Shown here piece by piece: positions 7,182 through 13,636 of a stretch of 13,636 nt of DNA; the stretch's first letter is position 1, and every line of letters begins with the position of its first letter. The stretch is from an uncultured Porphyromonadaceae bacterium. Its GTDB lineage: Bacteria > Bacteroidota > Bacteroidia > Bacteroidales > Barnesiellaceae_A. The notes under the pieces were generated by a model. It was not told where the DNA came from and searched no databases. It was given only the letters and a program-made list of their open reading frames with translations. A program made the position numbers and the translations under genes. The stretch spans positions 1-13,636 of the forward strand of contig UQMR01000063.1 in the NCBI GenBank assembly GCA_900542255.1. The letters are read 5' to 3'.

Positions 7182-10100
7182 ATGAAAACACTCCTCGTTA
7201 TGTATCGGACGATATTCATATATATTGTGTTGCTTTTTGCCTTCTCTCAAATGGCGTCGGCAAATGAAAATCTTATCCGGCTGACAACCAACGATGGATT
7301 GAGCAGTAGCTCGGTTACTTCACTCTGTCAGGATTCGCGTGGATTATTGTGGATAGGGACATGGGACGGACTCAATTGCTACGACGGAGCCATGATGCGT
7401 GTTTTCCGCCCCGATTTTGCAGCCAGCTCGGGGTTGTCAAATCCTGTTGTACGCCGTATCTTCGAGGATGCCGAAGGCCTTATGTGGATAGCGACGGATT
7501 ATGGCATCAACCGGTACAATGTTTACGACGGTACTTTCGATAACTATTACCTGGCTTACGAGGGAAAGCTCATATTCAGGGAGAATGCTTTCGACGTGTG
7601 CCGCAATTCATCGAATGAGATAGTTGCTACGGCATATAATTCGGGAATATATCACTTTAAGGCAGAGGAGAATCGGTTCGATAAAATCGCTCTGCCGAGT
7701 GAGTTGTCGGATGTCGGCGTGTTGCAGATATTTTTTGACAATAAAGACCATTTATGGGTTGTATATGACTCGTATATGGCCTGTTGCCGATTTGCACAGG
7801 AGGACGACGGCGTGAAACTTGCCATTGTCGATGTGGCCGAGTTTGGGATGGAGCAGCGCATGGTGGTGTATGACAAATGCAGCAGAATATGGATACAGGG
7901 CCGCGATGGTTCCCTGAGTTTTGTAGAGACGAGTGCGCCGTCGGTGGTAAAGAGAGTCAAGCGGGTCAGGGAGCAACTCAACGATGTATTGTATCATGAC
8001 GGCAAATACTATTTGGGAACAAATGCGGGGTTGTGTATTTTTTATGGTATAGGACGAGATGTCGAGTGGCGTTTCGACGGTTTGTCGGTGCTTTCGCTGG
8101 CCGCAAGTTCGCAAGGCATATTATGGGTCGGCACCGATGCCCGCGGATTGTATGGCTTGATACCGCATGGTAAGTTTTTCGACTCATATACACCCTCTAC
8201 CTTGCCGGGGCTGGGTATGTATGCCGTGCGCGCTTTCCTCGACGATGGCGATAACGGATTATGGATTGGGACAAAAGGAGGCGGCTTGCTGCATATGTCG
8301 CGGCAGGCTTCGGGCCGCTGGGGCGGAGCGCGGAGCTATACAACCGCCGATGGCTTGCCCGACAACTCTGTTTTTGCCCTGTGCCCTGCTGTTGAAGGAG
8401 ACTTTTGGGTCGGATGCGACGGACGGGGGCTCTGTTATTATTCACGGCGCGATGGGGCGTTTTATCGTCCCGAATATGTGGGGGAGGGCTTGCCGCCCGA
8501 TATCTATTCGGTATATGCCCTTTCACAACGCGGCGACTCGGTCTTGTGGGCGGGTACCAGCGGAAACGGGCTATTCAGGATGCAGATAGAGCGTGTAGAT
8601 GGTAAATACAGAATACTCTCTTATAAGCACTATTCGTTCAACAGAGAAGAGAATTGTCTGAGTAGCAATATTATCTATTCTTTGGCATGGCAATCCGATA
8701 CGGCTTTGTGGATAGCCACCCGGGGTGGCGGCCTTAACCTGCTCAATCCCGACAACGGGCGTGTAAAGATATTCAAGAATAACCCTGCCGATACAAACAG
8801 CATCAGTTGCAATGATGTAATATGTGTTTTCGTAGATAGCCGCGGCAATATATGGGCCGGTACGACCAACGGGTTGAACCGCCTGACGTATGGTGCCGGC
8901 AAATCTGCCTTCCTCAGAATGGGCGTAGGTAACGGTCTGCTCAATAATTACATACACGGCATTCTCGAAGACAGTAATGGCGAGTTGTGGGTAAGTACCA
9001 ATCGCGGTATCGCGCGTATCAACATGGAAAAACGCTCTACGGCGTACTACTATGACACGGACGGCCTGCAAGGAAACGAGTTCTCGGATGGCGCTTCCTT
9101 GGCAACCGATGATTGTACCGAATTATATTTTGGCGGCAGCAACGGCTTTACGGAGTTTCGCCCGCGGGAGGTGGCCATCAGTGCATACAAACCCGCGCTC
9201 TTTTTGTCGGCATATAATGTAAATAACCAGCCGCGGCCATTGCAGCGCAGTTATGAGAAGCCGGTGAAGCTCAACTATACGGAAAATTCACTCGATTTCC
9301 ATTTCTCCATCATAGATTTTGTATCGAATAGCAAGTGCCTGCTTTCGTATCGTTTGTTGCGTGACAACAACAAGGATGTGAGCCGTGTCTCCATAGGCGA
9401 TACGCGGGAGATTATTTTGTCGAACTTGGTGCCCGGGTCATACGAGTTGGAGGTTTCCTATACCAATGCCGATAATACGCTCTATGAAGCGGCATTTACA
9501 TTCCCGTTTGTGATAACACCGCCGTGGTGGGCGTCGTCGTATGCTTATGTCGTATATCTCGTCATCGTGTTGCTTATCATAGCAACGGTATTCTGGATGC
9601 AGCGGCATAAAATCATGTTGCAGCACAGCCGCGAGATAGAGGCTATGGAGCGGGCCAAGGAGGAGGAGATACACGAGGCGAAGTTGCGCTTCTTTACCAA
9701 TATCGCGCATGAGTTCTCTAATTGTATTACGCTCATATATGGTCCCTGTGAGCGTATGATGAGGGATAGCACGTTGAGCGAGGGCTCGCACAATTACCTG
9801 AAAACCATTCGCCGCAATGCCGAGCGGATGCAGCGCCTCATGCAGCAGCTTATGGAGTTCCGCAAGGCCGAGACGGGCCATCTCGCGCTCAGTTTCGAGG
9901 AAACCGATGTGGCTGAGATTGTAAAATATACGCTCGACTATTTTACCGAGATAGCCGACAAGAAGAAGATGAATGTGAGGTTTGAGACGGCCGTTACTCC
10001 TGCCATGTGGGTCGTAGACCGTGATGCAATGGAAAAGATTGTCTTCAACCTCCTTTCCAATGCCTTTAAGTATGCCCCCAATGAGGGCGATGTGGTGCTG

Positions 10101-11201
10101 CGGCTCAATATAGAGGGCGACACGCTGCGTTTCAGCTGCATGAATACCGGTACCACGATAAAGCCCGATGACCAGCGGGCCATATTCAACCGTTTCAAGG
10201 TGTTGGATAATTTTGAGACGAAGCTGTCGCAGGGTATCTTTACGCGCAACGGCATAGGGCTCGCCATGTGCAAAGACCTGGCCATGCTGATGAACGGCTC
10301 TATCTCGGTAGAGTGTAACGACCGGGAAGAAACAACCTTTACGGTCGTTATAGGCCGTAATAAGCCTACCGAGACCTCCTTGCCGGCTGCCGCCGTCTCG
10401 CTGCCCATCGCTTATGCCACGAATCCTACGGGGCTGAGCGTGCTGGTGGTGGATGACCAGCCCGAGATACGCAGCCTGGTCGCTGAAATCTTATCGCCCA
10501 AATATTCTGTTATGGAGGCGGCTGACGGGGCAGAGGCTTTGCAGATATTGCAGTCGCGTATGCCCGATATAGTGGTTTGTGATGTCGTGATGCCTGTGAT
10601 GGACGGCTTCGCTTTCCTGAAAGCCGTTAAAAGCGACGACAAGACAAAGCATATCCCGGTCATTATGCTGACCTCGCGTTCGGCCGTAGAGAGCTATATA
10701 GAGGGTCTTGAAGAGGGGGCCGATATGTATATCAGCAAGCCTTTCCATCCGGCCTATCTTTTGGCGGCCGTAGATAGGGTGCTGGGAAACAAAGATGTAA
10801 TGAAGGAGTATATGCAGTCGCCTATGGCATATACCGAGCAGTATAAAGGCCGCGTGGTAGACCGCCTCGATAAGGAGTTTATAGATAAGCTGGTGGGTGT
10901 ATTGCAGCAGAATATAGCCAACGAGGAGTTTTCTCTGGAAATGCTCGCCAATGAGCTGGCGGTGAGCCGCGTACAATTGTATAGGAAGATAAAGCAGCTG
11001 GCCCAGCAAACACCCTCGGAGTTTATTCGCAACTATCGCCTGCAAGAGGCCGAGAAGTTGTTGAGAACCACCTCATATACTGTCTCCGAGATAATGGTGA
11101 AATGCGGGTTCCAAAACAAGTCGTACTTTTATCGCGAGTTTGCCAAAATATATGATACCACGCCCAAGGAGTATAGGAAGCGGCAGGCCGGCGAGGAGTG
11201 A
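7182..11201 (+). CDS. Hybrid two-component system regulator (HTCS) of the PUL
   Basis: This single protein of 1339 residues should sense a glycan fragment in the periplasm and control transcription. A signal peptide or first membrane anchor (FIYIVLLFAFSQMASA) is followed by 14 propeller-blade motifs such as LWIGTWDGLNCYD, LWIGTKGGGLLHM and LWIATRGGGLNLL, which is two seven-bladed propellers. A Y_Y_Y beta-sandwich lies at about 696-780 and a transmembrane helix at about 787-806. The kinase has H-box NIAHEFSNCITLIYGP (His843), N-box FNLLSNAFKYAP and G2 GIGLAMCK. The receiver has VVDDQPE (Asp1091, Asp1092), phosphoacceptor Asp1134 in VVCDVVMPVMDG, MLTSRS and Lys1186. The C-terminal 100 residues are an AraC-type double helix-turn-helix (FSLEMLANELAVSRVQLYRK and CGFQNKSYFYREFAKIYD). 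The H-box has SNC where RTP is usual, and the G1 box reads NTGTTI. An ATG at 7200 is an alternative start. It is divergent from the GH130 operon, its probable target. Assignment is very secure. Confidence 0.96.
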   Translation: MKTLLVMYRTIFIYIVLLFAFSQMASANENLIRLTTNDGLSSSSVTSLCQDSRGLLWIGTWDGLNCYDGAMMRVFRPDFAASSGLSNPVVRRIFEDAEGLMWIATDYGINRYNVYDGTFDNYYLAYEGKLIFRENAFDVCRNSSNEIVATAYNSGIYHFKAEENRFDKIALPSELSDVGVLQIFFDNKDHLWVVYDSYMACCRFAQEDDGVKLAIVDVAEFGMEQRMVVYDKCSRIWIQGRDGSLSFVETSAPSVVKRVKRVREQLNDVLYHDGKYYLGTNAGLCIFYGIGRDVEWRFDGLSVLSLAASSQGILWVGTDARGLYGLIPHGKFFDSYTPSTLPGLGMYAVRAFLDDGDNGLWIGTKGGGLLHMSRQASGRWGGARSYTTADGLPDNSVFALCPAVEGDFWVGCDGRGLCYYSRRDGAFYRPEYVGEGLPPDIYSVYALSQRGDSVLWAGTSGNGLFRMQIERVDGKYRILSYKHYSFNREENCLSSNIIYSLAWQSDTALWIATRGGGLNLLNPDNGRVKIFKNNPADTNSISCNDVICVFVDSRGNIWAGTTNGLNRLTYGAGKSAFLRMGVGNGLLNNYIHGILEDSNGELWVSTNRGIARINMEKRSTAYYYDTDGLQGNEFSDGASLATDDCTELYFGGSNGFTEFRPREVAISAYKPALFLSAYNVNNQPRPLQRSYEKPVKLNYTENSLDFHFSIIDFVSNSKCLLSYRLLRDNNKDVSRVSIGDTREIILSNLVPGSYELEVSYTNADNTLYEAAFTFPFVITPPWWASSYAYVVYLVIVLLIIATVFWMQRHKIMLQHSREIEAMERAKEEEIHEAKLRFFTNIAHEFSNCITLIYGPCERMMRDSTLSEGSHNYLKTIRRNAERMQRLMQQLMEFRKAETGHLALSFEETDVAEIVKYTLDYFTEIADKKKMNVRFETAVTPAMWVVDRDAMEKIVFNLLSNAFKYAPNEGDVVLRLNIEGDTLRFSCMNTGTTIKPDDQRAIFNRFKVLDNFETKLSQGIFTRNGIGLAMCKDLAMLMNGSISVECNDREETTFTVVIGRNKPTETSLPAAAVSLPIAYATNPTGLSVLVVDDQPEIRSLVAEILSPKYSVMEAADGAEALQILQSRMPDIVVCDVVMPVMDGFAFLKAVKSDDKTKHIPVIMLTSRSAVESYIEGLEEGADMYISKPFHPAYLLAAVDRVLGNKDVMKEYMQSPMAYTEQYKGRVVDRLDKEFIDKLVGVLQQNIANEEFSLEMLANELAVSRVQLYRKIKQLAQQTPSEFIRNYRLQEAEKLLRTTSYTVSEIMVKCGFQNKSYFYREFAKIYDTTPKEYRKRQAGEE

Positions 11202-11374
11202 ATGGAGTTTGCGGAATAGAATTTATGGTGTATCGTTTCAGAGATATTTTTTAATAAATGTATTTTTATATAGATTGATTTCGGGCGAAATATTTGTGAA
11301 AAATCTTTTGTCTGAGTCTCGGCATACCGTCTGTTTTTTTCTATCTTTACACCCGAAATGCAAGTTGCGGCATT
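11202..11374 (+). promoter_or_regulatory. Gap between HTCS and rsmH with candidate promoter
   Basis: This 173-nt AT-rich gap holds no gene and no clear rho-independent terminator. A TATCTTTA at 11342-11349 differs from the Bacteroidetes -7 consensus TAnnTTTG only in the last base and sits 25 nt before the rsmH ATG at 11375. No TTTG is at the right distance; the nearest is at 11307-11310, which is too far. A 14-nt near-palindrome, ATTTCGGGCGAAAT (11278-11291), lies mid-gap and has no assigned role. No repeated TGGG motifs of the kind bound by MraZ are present. Confidence 0.45.
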
Positions 11375-12298
11375 ATGATAGATAATATTACACAACAGTC
11401 TGTATATCACATACCTGCGTTGCTCAACGAATCGATGGAGGGGCTCGCGGTAAAGCCCGATGGCGTTTATGTCGACGTGACCTTTGGCGGCGGCGGGCAT
11501 TCGCGTGAAATTTTGCGCCGTCTGGGCAGTGGCGGGCATCTCTATTCTTTTGACCAAGATGAGGATGCCGAGCGTAATATTGTCGATGACACCCGTTTCA
11601 CTTTTGTACGCAGCAATTTCAAATATTTGAAAAATTTCTTGCGATATTACGGCGTAGAGCAGGTGGACGGCGTATTGGCCGACCTGGGTGTTTCGTTTCA
11701 TCACTTCGACTCCTCGGAGCGGGGGTTCTCGTTCCGCTTCGATGCTCCGTTGGATATGCGCATGAACCGCAATGCCACCGTTACGGCGGCCGATATTGTG
11801 GCCACCTACGATGTGGAACGGCTGAGCCGCCTCTTTGCCGTGTATGGCGAGTTGCGTGCTGCCCGTAAGATAGCTTCGGCAATCGTGGCGGCGCGTGCCG
11901 GCTCGCGGGTAGAAACGAGTGGCCGGCTGATAGAGATAGTGAAGCCCTATATCAGCCGCAAGCAGGAGAAGAAAGAGCTGGCACAGCTTTTCCAGGCGTT
12001 GCGCATAGAGGTGAATAACGAAATGGATAGTTTGTGCCGCATGTTGCAGCAGGCTGCCGAGGTATTGCGTCCCGGAGGCAGGTTGGCTGTGATAACCTAT
12101 CACTCGCTCGAAGACCGCATCGTGAAAAATTTTATCAAGACAGGAAATGTGGAGGGAGTGGTAAAGAAGGATTTCTTCGGAAGGGTGGAGACTCCTTTGC
12201 AGGCTGTCAATAACAAAGTGATTGTACCCGAAGAAGCGGAAGTAGACCGTAACCCGCGTGCCCGAAGCGCCAAGTTACGGGTGGCAGAAAAGATTTGA
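11375..12298 (+). CDS. rsmH: 16S rRNA (cytosine-1402-N4)-methyltransferase RsmH
   Basis: The product is 307 residues, normal for RsmH (MraW), which uses S-adenosylmethionine to methylate N4 of C1402 in 16S rRNA at the ribosomal P site. Family motifs are all present: HIPALLNESMEGL (12-24), the cofactor loop DVTFGGGGHSREIL (34-47), FDQDEDA (59-65), ADLGVS (102-107), ERGFSFRFDAPLDMRMN (115-131), QALRIEVNNE (207-216) and VITYHSLEDRIVKNF (239-253). The C-terminus has NPRARSAKLRVAEKI, also typical. The ATG at 11375 puts HIPALL at the expected distance from the N-terminus. This is usually the second gene of the dcw cluster; here it is the first seen, with no mraZ before it. Its TGA overlaps the next ATG by one base, so the two are probably co-translated. 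Confidence 0.97.
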   Translation: MIDNITQQSVYHIPALLNESMEGLAVKPDGVYVDVTFGGGGHSREILRRLGSGGHLYSFDQDEDAERNIVDDTRFTFVRSNFKYLKNFLRYYGVEQVDGVLADLGVSFHHFDSSERGFSFRFDAPLDMRMNRNATVTAADIVATYDVERLSRLFAVYGELRAARKIASAIVAARAGSRVETSGRLIEIVKPYISRKQEKKELAQLFQALRIEVNNEMDSLCRMLQQAAEVLRPGGRLAVITYHSLEDRIVKNFIKTGNVEGVVKKDFFGRVETPLQAVNNKVIVPEEAEVDRNPRARSAKLRVAEKI

Positions 12299-12675
12299 TG
12301 ATTATGGGTGAGAAAGAGCAAAAACAGGAACAGCCGCCAAAGACAAATTGGCAGGGGCTGCGCAAAGTCCTCCGGAAGATAAGGGCAGGAAAGTTTTTTC
12401 CACGCCGATTTTTTGTAAATAATTGGAGTCTGTTGCTCACGCTCAGTGTCTTGTTCCTGGCATCTATCGCCCATAGGAATATGTATATGATACAGCTCAA
12501 CAAGATAGAGAAACTTGTGGATGAGCTTGCCAACAGACGTACCGACCGCATGTTGTTGCAGGAGGAGTACGATAGGCAGATACGTCCCGACCAAATTGCC
12601 GGGAAGGTGGCAGAATTCGGGTTGCCATTGTATCCGGCCTCTGAGGCGCAAGAAGAGATTGTTCTACGAAAATAG
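12298..12675 (+). CDS. ftsL: FtsL-like bitopic cell-division protein
   Basis: The product is 125 residues: a basic, Gln-rich cytoplasmic N-terminus (1-42), one transmembrane helix at about 44-58 (SLLLTLSVLFLASIA), then a predicted coiled coil (about 62-95, YMIQLNKIEKLVDELANRRT) and a short periplasmic tail. This layout and its place between rsmH and ftsI match the divergent FtsL-like proteins of Bacteroidetes, which help activate septal peptidoglycan synthesis through the FtsI/FtsW complex. Sequence identity to proteobacterial FtsL is not evident, so the call rests on topology and gene order. The start at 12298 overlaps the rsmH stop as TGATG; a TTG at 12295 and an ATG at 12304 are possible alternatives. 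Confidence 0.82.
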   Translation: MIMGEKEQKQEQPPKTNWQGLRKVLRKIRAGKFFPRRFFVNNWSLLLTLSVLFLASIAHRNMYMIQLNKIEKLVDELANRRTDRMLLQEEYDRQIRPDQIAGKVAEFGLPLYPASEAQEEIVLRK

Positions 12676-12682
12676 TGTGGCT

Positions 12683-13636
12683 ATGAAGAGGGATGTGAAA
12701 GAGAAAAAAATCGGTAACCGATATATGGCAATCATTGCTTTTGTCGTTCTGGTGGCCTTTGGTATTGTGTGGTTTGCCGTGAAGACAAGCATTGTGTATA
12801 GCGATGAGTGGAACTCAAAGGCCGATAACCGCCTGAAACTCGACTCGGTCTACGTAGCCTTACCCACGCGCGGCAGTATCCTTGCGGCGGGCGGGCAGCC
12901 ATTGGCCCAAACGGTTGCGCTATACTCGGTCTACGTCGATTTTAAGACCGAGGCTTTGGACAGCCTCTTGTATATGGATGTGGACTCTTCGGCATCCTAT
13001 TGCCTGGACACTTTGTGTACTTATCTGGCAAAACACTATCCCGAGAAGACCAAGCAGGAGTATGCCGATTATATAACCCGGAAACGAGTGGGTAAAAGGC
13101 GCGATTGCTACTTGATGAAAAATATTACCGAGGAGCAGTTTGATGACTTCTATAACATGCCGATGTTGAAGCGAAGACGGAAGGCGTATATAGGACGGAA
13201 TCAGGGTATCGGTAAGGAAAGGAGTTACGAGCGCAGCTATCCCTATGGAGATCTCGCATCGGTAGTCCTGGGAAAAGCCTCCAAGGTGACCGAAGAGATG
13301 CTGAATAGAAATCCGCAAGCGTATGTGAGTCGGCAAGAGTGGCATGGCACCTCGGGAATAGAGAACCAGCTCGATAGCCTTCTGTTCGGCTCATACGGGA
13401 AATCGCGTAACCAGCAGAGGTCTTTCGGTTTCAGGAAATGGGTGGAAGACCCTCCTGTTGACGGGTACGATGTGCGTACGACCCTCGACTTGACGTTGCA
13501 GGAGATAGCCGAGCACCATCTTAAAAGGGTCGTTGAGGCACAGCATGCCGAGTATGGTACGGCTATAATCATGGAGGTCTCTACGGGAGCCATACGCGCC
13601 ATGGCGAATGTCGAGCGTGGCAAGGATGGCAAATAT
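12683..13636 (+). CDS. ftsI: Division-specific penicillin-binding protein FtsI/PBP3 (3' end outside window)
   Basis: This gene has 318 open codons from ATG at 12683 to the right edge. It has a short charged N-terminus, one membrane anchor at about 14-33 (YMAIIAFVVLVAFGIVWFAV) and the start of the PBP dimerisation domain (LPTRGSILAAGGQPLAQ, about 60-76, in place of the common RGxIxDRNG). HGTSGIENQLDSLLFGSYG corresponds to the conserved GxSGIE block of class B PBPs. VRTTLDLTLQEIAEHHL and GTAIIMEVSTGAIRAMANVE mark entry into the transpeptidase domain. The catalytic SxxK, SxN and KTG motifs lie beyond the window, so activity cannot be checked. The protein would cross-link septal peptidoglycan. 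It follows the ftsL-like stop by 7 nt. Gene order makes FtsI far likelier than another class B PBP. Confidence 0.93.
   Translation, partial: MKRDVKEKKIGNRYMAIIAFVVLVAFGIVWFAVKTSIVYSDEWNSKADNRLKLDSVYVALPTRGSILAAGGQPLAQTVALYSVYVDFKTEALDSLLYMDVDSSASYCLDTLCTYLAKHYPEKTKQEYADYITRKRVGKRRDCYLMKNITEEQFDDFYNMPMLKRRRKAYIGRNQGIGKERSYERSYPYGDLASVVLGKASKVTEEMLNRNPQAYVSRQEWHGTSGIENQLDSLLFGSYGKSRNQQRSFGFRKWVEDPPVDGYDVRTTLDLTLQEIAEHHLKRVVEAQHAEYGTAIIMEVSTGAIRAMANVERGKDGKY

Noticed and set aside
7652..9071. Minus-strand open frames within the HTCS gene
   Set aside because: They lie opposite a continuous propeller-repeat coding region and show no recognisable domain or start context.
11278..11291. Near-palindrome ATTTCGGGCGAAAT as a terminator for the HTCS gene
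   Set aside because: The stem is only 6 bp with a 2-nt loop and is not followed by a run of T, so it does not make a convincing terminator hairpin.
12295..12297. TTG as the start of the ftsL-like gene
   Set aside because: The next codon is an ATG that overlaps the rsmH stop by one base, a common arrangement; nothing favours the TTG.
12100..12651. 183-codon minus-strand open frame across the rsmH/ftsL junction
   Set aside because: It opposes two genes with clear family features and gene order; no domain is recognisable in it.

Overview
The window looks like chromosomal DNA of a member of the Bacteroidales (Bacteroidota). The evidence is a SusC-type TonB-dependent receptor with a carboxypeptidase-D-like N-terminal domain, a hybrid two-component system (HTCS) of the kind found in Bacteroides relatives, promoter-like TAnnTTTG elements, and an almost complete lack of Shine-Dalgarno sequences. 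Genus cannot be fixed from the sequence.

Positions 1-6877 carry a minus-strand run of four tightly packed genes, read from right to left: a cytoplasmic GH130 mannoside phosphorylase-like enzyme (6877-5837), a 12-helix MFS transporter (5825-4572), a 576-residue lipoprotein of unrecognised family (4575-2845), and a SusC-like outer-membrane receptor (from 2823, running off the left edge). Gaps are 11 nt, a 4-nt ATGA overlap and 21 nt, so this is almost certainly one operon and part of a polysaccharide utilisation locus (PUL). A SusD-like partner would be expected just beyond position 1.

Positions 6878-7181 are a divergent regulatory region. It holds a promoter-like element for each side, an imperfect inverted repeat (7007-7024 with 7066-7084) and a CCTTTTTG direct repeat spaced 22 nt. 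To its right, on the plus strand, is a large HTCS regulator (7182-11201). It combines a periplasmic double beta-propeller sensor, histidine kinase, receiver and AraC-type DNA-binding domain in one protein. The likely logic is that a glycan fragment in the periplasm is sensed by the HTCS, which activates the divergent operon. SusC (with SusD) imports oligosaccharides, the lipoprotein may trim them, the MFS protein moves small products across the inner membrane, and GH130 cleaves a beta-mannoside with phosphate in the cytoplasm. The substrate is inferred from GH130 alone.

Positions 11202-13636 change subject: after 173 nt the start of the division and cell-wall (dcw) cluster follows on the plus strand, with rsmH, an ftsL-like gene and the first 318 codons of ftsI. 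These are overlapping or spaced by 7 nt. The mraZ gene that commonly heads this cluster is not between the HTCS and rsmH, so the PUL regulator abuts a core housekeeping operon.

The strongest candidate for something undescribed is the 576-residue lipoprotein, which looks like an alpha-helical-barrel enzyme with a C-terminal beta domain but matches no family I can name.
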